Translations under genes and position numbers: made by a program
In this document: positions 46,852-59,482 of the stretch, piece after piece
Numbering within the stretch: position 1 is the first letter of the stretch
Layout: each line of letters opens with the position of its first letter
Assembly: GCA_030998225.1 (NCBI GenBank)
Contig: JAPYXD010000727.1
Location: 3,224,001-3,288,000, forward strand
Direction: 5' to 3'
DNA: 64,000 bases
DNA from: Diplolepis rosae
Lineage: Eukaryota > Arthropoda > Insecta > Hymenoptera > Diplolepididae
The notes under the pieces: model-generated
The model's input: the letters and a program-made list of their open reading frames with translations, nothing else
What the model was told of the DNA's origin: nothing
Databases searched by the model: none

Positions 46852-49179
46852 TTAAGTCAAGGTCGTCGGTATTTCGGTGCAGTCGAGAGTAGCAATTTCT
46901 CTCTGTTCATTTTCCCGATTTTCTTCCAGCAGGACTTCGAGCTCGAGGCACGAGTCGTTCCTGGGAGTTGTGGATGTTGTCCTACAAGAATGATTCAAGG
47001 ATCCGCAGGACATACCGTTCCGTGAGATCCTGGTATGTGCATCCGCACTTCCGGCGCAGCTGTAACGCGACGTGACGGCTTCCGATCGTGACAGCGTGGG
47101 TTCCGGGGTAACTTGCACCCATGGACACCAGGAAAAAAATTGAGCGAATCCCCGCCGGAATCTGAAATTATAAATTATTAATGGTACTAATAATATTACA
47201 ATTTTTATCCGATCCTTAAAGAGATCCGCTACCTTTAATATTTTTATTTTTTGAGTTTAGACCTTCCATACAATTTTTTTATGTTTAGTACCTTTATTTA
47301 GAAAGGTTTTTGAGTTTTCTTTTTAAATTACAGCACCTTTATGTATTTTGAAACTAAAAATTTTGAGTTTTTTAGGCATTTTTTGACCTTGAATAACTTT
47401 TTTGCTTTTTAACCATTTGTCATGATTCTTTTTTAATTTTGTTCCTTACAATGTATAGAAACTTTTTGGTTATGGAAAATAAAGGCAAGGTAACTGTAAA
47501 AAAGTTACAAATAAAATTAAAAAATAAAATAATAATATCCCATAATATAAAAAAACAAAAAAGTTATTCAAAGTAAAAAAATATCCAAAAAACTCAAAAT
47601 TTTTAGTTTAAAAATACATAAAGGTGCTGGAATTAAAAAAAAACTCCAAAATCTTTCTAAATAAAGGTACCAAACATAAACGAATTATATGGAAGGTCTA
47701 AACTCAAAAAAAAAAAAATATTAAAGGTGGCGGATCCTCTTTAATTCGCGCTAATAAATATTTAGATATTCTTAACTGCAGATGTTAGTCACCTTGAGAC
47801 AAATACAGAAATTGTACAAAATTCATGGTGATGAAAACTTTTTTTCATTATTGTAGAAAACTTTAGTTACATTTTAAATCATGAAAAAAGTCTGCTATTT
47901 ATTTTTGATCCTGTAAAGGATGACAATCTTCCATTTTATTACTTTGAGTGGCTGAGGTGGCTGAATGGCGAAGGAAACTACGCTGAGTTTGTGGACTCAC
48001 ATTAAAAGTGAAGGTACTGAGGATAATTTCTTTCAAGTTCAAAGCAAGCTGTAATTCAATTCACGGCCTCAAGGTGTTCTTTTTATGACTCAGAAAACTC
48101 TAACAACCCGTGGAAGCGAGAAAAGTGTATTTACTATCGGGATAGGAAAAGTTTACTCAAATATATACTTGCTTTAGAATTTAAAGTATAAAGTGTAGAT
48201 GTCGAGAGTACATCACACGTTTTTAAAATATGTTTATCTACTTTCACAAATAATTTTTCATTTGAATGATGCGTGTAAATCTCAAAATAATTCTCAGACA
48301 AAAATACCTAAATTTTCTTCAACCAGTGAATTTGGATTCGTTTTAATGCGACCAAATGCCTTTGCATCTTTTTGATCGGAAAATATTTTTAATGCATAAA
48401 GCCGGATTAAAATTCTAATTAACCTTTCAAAAACATAAAAAATAATTATTCAAATTTAAAAATCAATATTTTTACTAATTAATCATTGATGGATAAAATT
48501 CTTCAATATGTTTATTACATGCATCAATCTATAGGATAAAGAAAGCTTTAGAGTTTTTAAGAGGACATACTCACTCAGGAATTTTGAAAATGCATTTTTT
48601 CAATAATTTTATATATTAAAGTAGAACATCTTGAAAATTTGAGAATTGAAAGAGCCCCGTCCATCCAAAAAATTTTATCAAGATTTTATTCTTATTGAAA
48701 ACTTCAAACGCGTTTATCTCAAAACTACATTTTCGAAGTCGGTGAACAAGACAAAGTCATCTACTAACAAAATCTTATTAATTTTGAGTTATCATGTCCA
48801 CGAGATTATTTTTTTATGAAAAAATGTCTACATCAAATCAATAAATTCATTCATTTAAAAAAATAAAAATTCTAGAAAAATTCTATTTTTTTGCCTTCTT
48901 GACTGAGTATGCGTCCTTAACTATTTTGTAGCGACTGAGAACTTGATGACTTTTTGCTTATGCATTGTAGCAGTATATTCACCTAGAATTCATCCAACAA
49001 TAAATTATAGGGTTGTACATGCTATTGGACATTGCCAGCCAATAGATAGCTAGATAGGTCTCTTGAACGTATGGACCGGTCGTGATTTCCGGTACATATG
49101 ACGTTAATATGAAGTAAACGTGGAATGGTAACCAGCAAACCGCAAATATCACCACCACTACGATCATCATTTTCACGAC
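46852..49179 (-). CDS. TkR99D: Tachykinin-like peptide receptor, last two coding exons (partial)
   Basis: Two exons on the minus strand, 49179-48983 and 47161-46852, join at a GTGAAT donor and a TTTCAG acceptor, in frame through a split arginine codon. The first encodes transmembrane segments 6 and 7 of a rhodopsin-family receptor: KMMIVVVVIFAVCWLPFH (the CWxPFH motif), then the extracellular loop, then YWLAMSNSMYNPIIYCW (the NPxxY motif). The second gives the cytoplasmic tail, starting FRRGF and containing SRSEAVTSRYSC, ending at a TAA at 46852-46854. TM6, TM7 and the tail are those of the insect tachykinin receptor group related to Drosophila TkR99D. It should sit in the plasma membrane and couple to G proteins. 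The exon at 49179 begins in phase 0; earlier exons (TM1-TM5) were not found up to 64000, implying an intron of at least 14.8 kb. The intron 47162-48982 contains a TTAA-flanked fold-back element. Family is firm; the exact orthologue is inference. Confidence 0.9.
47220..47740. mobile_element. TTAA-flanked fold-back MITE
   Basis: 521 bases, palindromic over almost its full length. Ends are AGAGATCCGCTACCTTTAAT and the complement of AGAGGATCCGCCACC, flanked by TTAA at 47216-47219 and 47741-47744. TTAA duplications are typical of piggyBac and Kolobok elements. It lies in the last intron of the tachykinin receptor. A second, truncated copy lies at 62862-63402. Confidence 0.75.
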
Positions 49180-50475
49180 CTGCAACAAAAACAATTTTGT
49201 GTTACATTATGCAACAACATTTATATTTAGTTAATTAAAATTCATTCTCAGGGACTATAAAATAACCCTAGAGAAATTTAAAATTGCATCTCAGAAATAA
49301 TTTTACAATAGCGCTCTGATGATATGATTTTGTTATTTGAGTTTCCTAAAATTGCAAGATATATGGTTACGATTTAATTTAAAGAAGTAGGAGTTGAGTT
49401 CAGAAGATACAAGAAGTTCCAATTTCTCGCTTGGCGAAGCAAGACAATTAGCGTTCATCTTCTTCACAGGCATCTTGTAGGACGCGTTCATGAAACCTTG
49501 ATATACCTAAGCTGCGTAAATACAACTGGAAGTAATTTCGACTAATTTTAAATGTTTTTCTACGTGAAAATTGTCAGCGCTAATTATTCATAACGAGTTG
49601 ATAAGAGAAATTCTATATATTGTAACTGAGATGTTATTATTCTTTCTTTAATTTCAAAGAAATTCGGATTCAAGATTTCAAAATATTAAGGCCATGGACC
49701 AACCTGGTCACGTGACTAGATTCCTACTTTACTTCAGTTTGTGTAACCCCATTTCTATAAAAATAAAGTCAGGTAAATGAAAATTTGTAAACTTAAATAA
49801 AATATATTATTATAGGTCTGTCCGATTATTAACGTTCATAATTATGCAAAAAAATCCCTTTGAAATTTTTTTTGTTTATACTTATCAACATTTATGACCA
49901 GAGATTTGTCTTAGTACATTTTATTTATTCTTACAAATTTTTAACATGTAATCTCATTATTTACAGAAATGGGGTTACACAAATTGAAAATGCCGGTAAG
50001 GTAAGGATCTATTCACGTGATGCGGTTCGTCCGTGACCTTAAGGGCATGGGATAATTGAGAAACGTAGCAAGTTGATGTGAACAATTTGGTCCAGTTTTT
50101 ACATGTTTGTGTCCAAAAAACCTAAAATTTTCTTTTCAAAATTTGGCAAATGGTAAAGAAGATAGAAACAAATATAGATAGACTACTTTTGGTTTGGGCA
50201 ATGAAAACAAGTTTCCGGTATATATTGCTAAAATTGAACTTTTTTTCAATTTTGAAACCAGAAGTAGTTTATCTGCGTCCGTTTTTATATTCTTTACCAT
50301 TTCCCAAATGTTGAAAAGATAATTTTAGGTATTTTTTTAACACAAATATGTAGAAAGTTAAAATCAATCAATTTGGCTGATCTCCTAAGTATCACATGCC
50401 CTTAAATATTAGAATTGTATAGTTTCAAAAATGCGTGCTTTTCTATTACTGCTAGAAATTCGTTTGAATACTGAT
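49180..50475. other. Probable receptor intron
   Basis: Presumed intron upstream of the TM6 exon on the minus strand. A GC-richer segment near 49400-49500 has an open minus-strand frame, but its sequence does not resemble the receptor and there is no good splice pair, so it is not called. Confidence 0.4.
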
Positions 50476-50483
50476 ATCTGTAT

Positions 50484-52125
50484 TAGGGTGGTCCAAAAAT
50501 GCATTGCAAACATTTTTTTGATGCTAGATGCAAACGATCCCCCCAAAAAGTTTCGAAATCCAAAAAAATAAAGGTCCTATTTTTTCTTTTTTCAAAATTT
50601 TGATTTTATATGGTGCCTGTTGGGACTTGAAATTTGCATGGGAAAATGCATGGGAAAAAGTCACTTTTTGGTATTTTTCGAATAAATGTTCAGAGTTAGG
50701 GAAAAGTTGACATTAAAGTTATAAGGCTTCTAGAGTACTTTCCAACGAAGAATTTGACCTATCATACATATGGATTTGACGCCCCTAACACACCCCCACG
50801 ATGCCCTGAAAACTACCCTTAAATCGAAAAATGTACATTCTTCAGGAAATAGACTCTTTTAAAAAGTTTATTCTCCTTTTTTTTCCGGAAATCATTACTA
50901 TAGGTCTATTGGAATGTTTACAAATGTTTTTTAGTTAATTTCCATTTATTTAAATAAATTCTATTTGTTTAAATAATATGTTCTTCTATAAAATTCGTTT
51001 TAAATCTGTTCTCTGAGATCGGAATGGCAGTTTATTATCTGAAAGTAACTTTATTTATTTCTTTATTTATTTATTAATTTCTTTCTATTGTTTAAGCAAT
51101 TAATTATTATTAATTTTCTACTTTTTTGCAATTTATGGTAAAAAAGTCAGCTTTTCTTGTGATAAAACTATATATTTTAATTTCAAGGTATCCTCTATAC
51201 ATTATCTAATAAATCCTAAATTGTTTAAACAATTTTTTTTCTTCAATTCGCCTAAAATTCTGGTTTTTTGTAATTAATATATATATTTTAATTTCAAGGT
51301 ATCCTCTATACATTATCTAATAAATTCTAATTTGTTTAAACAAATTTAATTTGTTTAAACAAATTTAGTTTGTTTAAACAAATTGAATTTGTTTAAACAA
51401 TTTAGGATTTATTAGATAATGTATAGAGGATACCTTGAAATTAAAATATATAGGTTTATCGCAAGAAAAGCTGACTTTTTTACCATAAATTGCAAAAAAG
51501 TAGAAAATTAATAATAATTAATTGCTTAAACAATAGAAAGAAATTAATAAATAAATAAAGAAATAAATAAAGTTACTTTCAGATAATAAACTGCCATTCC
51601 GATCTCAGAGAACAGATTTAAAACGAATTTTATAGAAGAACATATTATTTAAACAAATAGAATTTATTTAAATAAATGGAAATTAACTAAAAAACATTTG
51701 TAAACATTCCAATAGACCTATAGTAATGATTTCCGGAAAAAAAAGGAGAATAAACTTTTTAAAAGAGTCTATTTCCTGAAGAATGTACATTTTTCGATTT
51801 AAGGGTAGTTTTCAGGGCATCGTGGGGGTGTGTTAGGGGCGTCAAATCCATATGTATGATAGGTCAAATTCTTCGTTGGAAAGTACTCTAGAAGCCTTAT
51901 AACTTTAATGTCAACTTTTCCCTAACTCTGAACATTTATTCGAAAAATACCAAAAAGTGACTTTTTCCCATGCATTTTCCCATGCAAATTTCAAGTCCCA
52001 ACAGGCACCATATAAAATCAAAATTTTGAAAAAAGAAAAAATAGGACCTTTATTTTTTTGGATTTCGAAACTTTTTGGGGGGATCGTTTGCATTTATTTA
52101 AAAGTCGCCATTTTGGACCACCCTA
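50484..52125. mobile_element. Near-perfect 1.64-kb hAT-type palindrome
   Basis: Ends are TAGGGTGGTCCAAAA and its complement, flanked by a perfect 8-bp target duplication ATCTGTAT (50476-50483 and 52126-52133), the hAT signature. Beyond the first ~40 bases, the arms mirror each other around about 51310. A 60-codon frame in one arm is reproduced without change in the other. The centre consists of repeated TTTGTTTAAACAAA. No transposase is encoded. The two mirrored frames are a by-product of symmetry. Transcription through it would give a hairpin RNA with arms of about 800 bases. Confidence 0.9.
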
Positions 52126-52133
52126 ATCTGTAT

Positions 52134-54371
52134 ATTGAATTTCTTGCTTTTGAGGTACCTAAATAGAATTGTTATAAAGTGTGCACCGGATCAGGAGATT
52201 TATAGCTTAATATTATCGAATTAGATCGGTCAAGCGAATTCAATTTCTTAGCGATCTTTCAAAGATTTATAACTCCTGTTCCTATATCTATATTTGTAGT
52301 ATTTACTACAGGTAGCTTACGTTGATTCTTCGAAATTAGTTTTTGAGAGTATCTTATAAGACAATTTGAAGTACATCAGATATTTTTCTGTTCAAAATTA
52401 CGATTCTGAATGAAAGAGTAAATTATTAAATTTCATATTTGTCAAGCTGAGAGGAAAAGTTTCAAATTGATATTCTGCGGGACCTACACAGAATTCAATT
52501 GCACAAGATGTTCTAAAAACAATTATGACTTTTCTCTAGAAATTCTCTGCTGTTGACAGACCCGTGAACGTGGATATAAGACATGTTTTTCTATTTAAAA
52601 AGCTTTTGTTGAGTTATTTCTGAATTGTAGAAAAAGATACTAAATTCTCCTCTGCGTGGGTTTATTTAATTTAATGACAGTCCAATTTAAAATGCATTTC
52701 ATTAAATATTTTTAGATCCGATTTAAATATTTTACTACCGAATTGCATTATTTGGGAAGGTCAAAATTAAAATTATTAATTCTCAATCATACAACTTCCA
52801 GGATTTTTAATGTTATATATGAGTTTCTATTAAAATAAGCTTTTTCCTTATTGGAACAAAACTTTGTAATATCTGGTAAATGAAGGGTAATTAAAAAAGA
52901 AACACGATGAATTTCTGTCATAATATTTTCGCCATAAACAGTTCCTTTCCTAACTTTTCGCAAAAGTTTTACTATTATTTTCCTGACCCAATGATATAAC
53001 AGATTTCGCATGAATTCACACGTCCATTAATTTGTATTATTAGTTGGACTCTGAACTTTTTATGTCTCTCTCTCTCTTTATCCATTCATTTAGGTATTTT
53101 ACTTGCGTTCTAAATTCCCTCATACTGATTACGAGTTAAAAGTTTGGAATGCCTTTTAAATTTAGCTAAAATTGAATAATATCTTAATTTATCAACAAAT
53201 TTCCAGACCTGTGCAATTATTATTGAATACAAATTTAGTAGATTAATCCATCATTTTTATACTGTTTATTTGTTACTTTTTATGTAGATAAGCGCATGAT
53301 GTTTGAATGATTCATCGTCCAGACCAGTCTGCTTTGCGATAATTATCAACCTTGTTCGTACTCATAGAATTGCAAATCACTCAAGCTTTCATCTATTTTC
53401 CTGATATTTTCACAACCCCAGCTTGGGAGAAACCGATTAATCTTTTCATTAGTAGGTAAAACTACGTAATTTAGAACAGCCAATAAATATCGACCAAAAA
53501 TTTATTGCGGGGATTATGTACAAAAATACGAGGATTTAACATTAGTAAATAAATTTTGCAATGTCTAAAACAGGTTTGGAACTGTTTAATCTAATTCATA
53601 TTTTTTTATCATTTATTTTTCCTGTAAGTTTTCAAATCTGTTTCGTAAAATGCTCCGCCACGTTAAGTTTTTGTAAAAAATTGAGAACAAATATTTGTCA
53701 TCACCCTGAAAATTAATAATCGGCTTCCATACAGTAGGAGGCAGACGATTTTTGGCAAACTGTTATTTTTTCAATTTTCGAATTTTGATCTGTCTTCGAG
53801 AGTTTCTGGTTAACTAGATGCTATTTAATTTTCTTCGCACCAGAAATATTAGTACTTAAATGAAAGCAGGAGAACTTTGAGGTCAATATTTGGTTCATAG
53901 ATCGTTGAGCAGTTGATTGCAGTATATTAAGCATGTTAATTGATTTTTATGATTATACTATTTTTAATGAATTGTGGTATTAGCAATTTTAGTTAAAGAA
54001 AACCATGCACTTTCGAGCATGTAATATAGTTAATTAATTTTTTAATAATGTTATGAAGGAAAGAGATATTTTAGATAATTTAAAGCCCTTGTGTTAAAGT
54101 TATATTTTAGTAAATTTGCTCAGCTTGAAACAGTCGCTGGCTGCGTTTGTCAACTGTGCCAGTATATAACTGTAGCAGATCTAGTTATCACACGGGTTGT
54201 CCTAGATAACTCTGAAAACTGCATGCACACTATGTTTTATGGTGTTGCATGTTTCGTAAAGTCAATCATATAGTATTAAATACAAAAGAACTTATTTTTG
54301 CAAAGTATTTCCTGACAACATGAAACAACAATCATCAAACCATATTTTAAGATAGTTCATCTGTTAAAAAT
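52134..54371. other. Probable receptor intron, AT-rich
   Basis: No gene recognised; includes a short TCTCTC run near 53066-53078. Possible intronic sequence of the tachykinin receptor. Confidence 0.4.
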
Positions 54372-55855
54372 AGACCTCAGGTAAAAATACATATAATTTT
54401 GCTATCATCCGAGATGAAATTTTTCAGTATACGAATGAGTATACGGAGTCTCCCGAGTATACCAAAGAGTCACCCAAGGGTCACCCAAAAAGATACTGCA
54501 GTCAACCAAATTAGTTAGGGTATACTGCAGTAGTATACCAATTAGTCTCCGCGATCTCCTAAGTATACTGAACGGTTTCCCAAAGTCCACCAAATGTATA
54601 CTCAATCTACGCGATATACCAAACAGTCTACCCAGTCTCCAAAGTACACCGATTGATCCCTTGGAGTATACAAAAAGTATATGAAAGGTATACGATAGTA
54701 TACGATTGCTTGGAATATTCCACTCGTATACTTTGAGCACCGAACTCTACATACACAATAGGTTATGACAATTTCAGTCCTAATTGCCGGGAAAATCCCA
54801 AACGCCTTTTCAATGAGAAACAGACAACAGTGCAGTGGCAAGAGCTTTAGAGCGTAGAACGCTGTCATTTTTTGTCTGTAAATACATATAGTCTGTCAAA
54901 ATGTGGTACCTCGATCGTGTTTTTTATAAAATCGAATTAAATTTATACAGTGTTCGTGTAGATTATAGCCAAAAATTTTTTTTTCAGAGTACGTGAAAAG
55001 TCCCAAGCTGGGTTGGTAGTTTTATACCTATTAATTACGATGATTGCAGTTTTCCCTTTCACTCTTTTGAAGCATCAGCACCAAATTCTTATCCACATCA
55101 GTAGTAGAATAAAACATATACTTAAAATACATATGATAATGAACATATATGAAGTAGTAAATGTACTTTTTAAAATTTTTAAACAGAAATAAAAACAATT
55201 TAATGAAATTCTGGTCGAAAAATTTTTTTTAGGTGCATTACACAACGCAAAACTACGCCATGTGTGGATGAGTACACTGAAAATATACCATTGGTAAACT
55301 TTCAGCACTTTTTATGGAAGTATTTTAAAATATACCAACCGTATACCAAACATTCTGTTAGTATACCGGAGTATACCGTTGGTAGACTTTCCGTACCTTT
55401 CGTGGAGTATTCTAAAGTATACCAACCGTATACTAAACATTTTGTTAGTATACCGGAGTATACCGTTGGTAGACTTTCCGTATTTTCCCGGAGTATACGG
55501 GAGTCTACCTTTTGGCACAGAGGTATACTGTTTCGTATACTCGGGAAACTCGGTAGACTAACCGTATACTTGAAAATTTTATCCCGGGCAAGAATAGCAA
55601 TATTATTACTGAAGGGATCATTTGACAGAAAAGAGATTATTTTCCAAGAAAAAAATTTGAAACATAAAACAATAATGCATTTAACAAATTTTATTTTTAC
55701 CGGGACTTTTTTTCTTATCGCTTTGTACCAAATTTTAAAAAATGATGTGATTCTAATAAATCACAGATAATTTTTTTAGGAAAGAAAATCTTCACAACTT
55801 TACCGTTCCTAATTTTTGGAAATAAATTCTATAATGGTTGAAACCATTATTATTG
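54372..55855. mobile_element. Fold-back element B, copy 2, interrupted and truncated
   Basis: The end 54372-54407 (ACCTCAGGTAAAAATA) and 55589-55855 (GAATAGCAATATTATTACTG) match the left half of copy 1 (15947-16618), rejoined when the insertion 54408-55588 is removed. The right arm is missing. Confidence 0.6.
54408..55588. mobile_element. Palindromic element iterating GTATAC motifs
   Basis: 1181 bases inserted into fold-back element B, flanked by CA at 54406-54407 and 55589-55590. Ends are TCCGAGATGAAATTTTTCAG and the complement of CTTGAAAATTTTATCCCGGG. Both subterminal regions (54420-54740 and 55260-55575) are packed with AGTATACC, GTATACGG and AGTCTACC motifs, while the middle is plain AT-rich sequence. 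Open frames across it reflect the repeated motifs and are not called. Confidence 0.7.
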
Positions 55856-56134
55856 CACTGTACAATTACTTCACGCTGGGAATCCTTTTTAAAGTTTTGA
55901 AAATGCCGCACTTAAATTCTGCTCGCAAGACTGATTTTGATTCTTGCGGCATATCCTTTTATATTATATTTTTAGGTTTTTAGGTGACGTCACGCATTGC
56001 GCAGTATCCCACTGTGTGTGACGTAGTTATATCCTTCTTTTTTCTATCGGGAGTTTTCTCTCTCTTAGCAATTTCCCCAAATTTTCCCCAGACCTAGCCT
56101 GTGCCTATGTTACATCTAAATACGTCGCGGGACG
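55856..56134. other. Repeat-derived spacer
   Basis: A GC-richer stretch containing GGTGACGTCACGC and GTGTGTGACGTAG near 55984-56030. It lies between two copies of fold-back element B and is likely of repeat origin. No gene recognised. Confidence 0.35.
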
Positions 56135-56735
56135 TGACAATAGCAATATTATTATTGAAGGGATCATTTAGAAAAAAAGAGATTATTTTCCAAGAAAAAA
56201 ATTTTGAAATGCAGAAAAGTAATGCATTTAACAAATTTTATTTTTACCCGAACTTTTGTTCTTATCGCTTCGTATCAAATTTTAAAAAATGATGTGATTC
56301 TAATAAATCACGGATCATTTTTTCAAGAAAAAGATTCTTTACAACTTAATCATTTACAACTTTCTGAAATGAAGAAATCATTAGCAAATTCAGCTATTTG
56401 ATATAAGAATGTTGTTTTCGAAATTTTATTTTTAATGATTTTAGCCATTAAAGAATGTATTTCTAAAAATTAGAAACGGTAAAGTTGTAAAGATTTTTTT
56501 TTCCTGAAAAAATGATACGTGATTTATTAGAATCGCATCATTTTGTAAGTTTTGGTATGGAGCGATGGGGAAAAAAGTTTGTCAAAAATAAAAATTTGTT
56601 AAATACATTATTTTTCTGCATTTCAAATTTTTTTCATGGAAAATAATGTTTTCTCTTTCAAATTAGCCCTTTAATAATAATATTGCTATTCTTGAAAGCT
56701 AAATTATCTATTTTTGCCTGAGGTTTAAACGCTGT
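56135..56735. mobile_element. Fold-back element B, copy 3
   Basis: A complete palindrome from AATAGCAATATTATTATTG to AATAATATTGCTATTC, followed by the TTGCCTGAGG end seen in the other copies. About 600 bases, no coding content. Confidence 0.65.
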
Positions 56736-56812
56736 GATTATGTATTCAATGTGAATTCAATTTAGATTTGGAAAAAATAACTTCTTTTTTCTACTAGGGG
56801 GTCAGAAAATGG

Positions 56813-56842
56813 ATTTTTTTGCCCCGCACGGGGCAAAAAAAT
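56813..56842. repeat. Perfect hairpin ATTTTTTTGCCCC / GGGGCAAAAAAAT
   Basis: 13-bp perfect arms around a GCAC loop, followed by a GC-richer block (CCTCGCTTTGCTCGGGCACC) that looks like part of a dispersed repeat. The T and A runs make it resemble a bacterial terminator, but in this genome it is more likely a repeat end. Confidence 0.7.
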
Positions 56843-57136
56843 CGTTTCCAACACGGTAAAAACATTTATTTTACTCGTGTGGTTGTTACCCTCGCTTTGC
56901 TCGGGCACCAAACTTCACACTCGCAGAATACATTTTTTTTCCCTAGTTGTATAATATACTATTAAGACAGCATAACACGTGCCTCTTTCTGCGCATGTCA
57001 AGCGTGCCAAAAATGGTCAATTACAGGTTATTGAGAGAAAGTAAAATTGATCACTGTTGCGCATGCGTACTTCGAATATGAGTTATTTTGGTTATCAGAA
57101 ATAACCCGAAATCGTTGTTATCAAGATGTATAGTTA

Positions 57137-57334
57137 CTTTCTAAATCTGAATCAGCCAAATCTTGACTGATTGAATCAGTGATTTGCCTTTTCACTGATT
57201 CATCAGTGAAAAAATATTTTTCACTGAAATAATCAGTGAAATTTGACTGATTTACAGTAACCTCTTTTTAGCTATTTGAATCAGTCAAATTTCACTGATA
57301 ATCAGTAGATTTTGACTGATTCAAATTTAGAGAG
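57137..57334. mobile_element. CAGTGA-motif MITE, third copy
   Basis: TA-flanked. Ends are CTTTCTAAATCTGAATCAG and CTGATTCAAATTTAGAGAG. Same family as 1656-1878 and 6244-6466, and palindromic throughout. Confidence 0.8.
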
Positions 57335-59237
57335 TACAGTTATAAAAAATGTCATATTTATAAAATATAAAGTTGCAAACTTTTAGATGTCTTGAAATTG
57401 TTCTTTCTAAACCTCGAAATTTCCCGGCAAATGAAAATCTTTATTGATAAATATGACTTGTTATAACAACACATAAGCCAAATCCAATCCAATCAATCTT
57501 TTTTTAAAGCTTTTACACTTAAATGAGCACACAATTCCCTCCGATTATCCAATTTCACTCGTTTCGCAAAGATGCAATTTGAATTTAAAAAAACCGAAAT
57601 ATGTTAACTGCTCAAGAGATTAACATGTTTCTATTCTGATTTGAACTTATCGAGAATTTCTACAAATTTACTTCTCATATATGTATACATCAGTGTCCAG
57701 AGAGAACATCGAATCGAGTTTCTATCAGGATGCGGAACGCTACACATGTGTTTGTGGATCCATGTCTCTCGCGTAATTGAAAATGGCTAGCTGTACATAA
57801 TATTTCAGCAAGCGATCCAATTACGTAGTTTCACATTCCAGCAAAACAAAACAAAATAGAACAGGTGGTTTTGAAGTGAGACCTACACGTACAATTCGGG
57901 TTGTATAGCAGATTTCGATTTGTGTTAAACTCATCGGTGTAGTAAAATATAAAATAAATACGTACTTTTTTGTAAATATTATTTTATGATTTTGAGTATG
58001 GAAATGATTGTAATTACCATAGAAATATGATTACACAACTGTATTTCTTGCATATAGTTTCTTTTTGAAAGGGAAAATTCATCGTTTATTTTTGTCCGAT
58101 TGAAAAATGCTGTAACTACTGTCCGATCAAAACTGTCTATTTCTCCTGATAGGGTGACTACTATCCGGGAAATAACCGGAAATGCAGAATCAACCGGGAA
58201 TTGGACGCAATTTTCGAGATTCGATCAGAGATTTTACAAAATCAGTCCACTTGGTTCACTTAAGTTTCTCAAATCTGAGTTTGCATTTTAGCATAAGGTC
58301 ATTTTATATAAATATATTGAAACCGCAATTATCAATTTTGAATTTTGAGTCAATGAAATAATGGAGATTATCATAAACATGTCACAAAATAATTAATAAT
58401 TTACTTGCAGGTACTAAATCAATAAAAAAAGTGTGATTTTGTGGCAATATTTAGAGTATTTCTCTTGATAGTTGTAAAATATAAGATTTTTTATATGAGA
58501 TTTAAAAAATTCTAATTTTAGAGGTATTTTTATTGAAAAAATTATTTCTAGGGTATTATCAAACCATATCTTTCATATAATGGAACATAGAATGAATAAT
58601 CATTAATTAATTGTTCGTGCTTGAAACTTTATATTTTTTAATTAATCGAGAATTTGATGAAAAAAGCAAAAATCTGCCTACACAAATTTGATTTCAAGTA
58701 ATATTTAATGAATTAAAATTTTGATCTGATTGAATTCTATGAAGAGAGATTGAATGGTTTTCTGTTATAACTACAGTAATTTAAAAAACAATCTCTACGA
58801 CATCTACTCCAAGCTTCCACTAGAACATTTCAATTGTTTACCACTTATCAACCTTTACAATTTGTGGACTGTAATTACACCAGTTACAGGATTCATTACC
58901 AACTCATCGAACTTAATTTCGAATCATTTTGTTTTCTAATTTAACGAATAAAGTATAAAAGGAGTGGAAATAGAGCGCAGTTGCTACTTCGGTAACATAA
59001 TGGAAAACCAATATAAAGGTTCCGCGACAAGAAGGAAGGAATACAGTTGGAGACTTTACACCATAAAATCCGGCTTTTCTCAATCTTATTTTTTCATCAG
59101 CTTATCTTCTTACAAATTTTTATTATTTGCTACCCTTTCTGTAATTCAAAAAATTATCAAAATAATTCAAGAATTATATACTATCAATATTCTAACTTTT
59201 TAAAAATTGCTTCTATTTATTACCATTTATATTATTA
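57335..59237. other. Probable intron or intergenic DNA
   Basis: AT-rich. Short frames at 58100-58291 and 58754-59301 have no coding support. Confidence 0.35.
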
Positions 59238-59482
59238 CACTCTAAAAACAAGCGTGTTACTTCTACACGTGAATCACGATAGTAATGTTTTAGGCATTTG
59301 AAGTGTGTATTTTCAATACACATTACAAACGTAACGTTTAATTTTCAAACACTTTAACGTTTTGTACCCGAAAAATTCAGTTGGCAATGTTTATTAAGTA
59401 TACACTTCGCTCAATTACACACTTGACAACGTGTGTAGTGTGTAAAAATTACACATTTCATTACACACTTGTATTTAAAGTG
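59238..59482. mobile_element. Palindromic MITE iterating ACACTTG/TGTGTA motifs
   Basis: TA-flanked, 245 bases. Left end CACTCTAAAAACAAGCGTGT, right end complementary to CACTTTAAATACAAGTGTGT. The interior repeats GTGTGTAA, ACACATT and ACACTT. Confidence 0.75.

Noticed and set aside
49400..49500. GC-richer minus-strand frame upstream of the TM6 receptor exon
   Set aside because: Translation does not resemble TM5 or the third intracellular loop of a tachykinin receptor, and no convincing splice pair joins it to 49179.
50528..52093. Two identical 60-residue frames (50528-50710 plus and 51911-52093 minus)
   Set aside because: They are the same DNA in the two arms of a palindrome; no protein features, and identity follows from symmetry.
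55984..56030. TGACGTCA-type site as a promoter
   Set aside because: Lies in repeat-derived DNA between fold-back copies with no gene start nearby.
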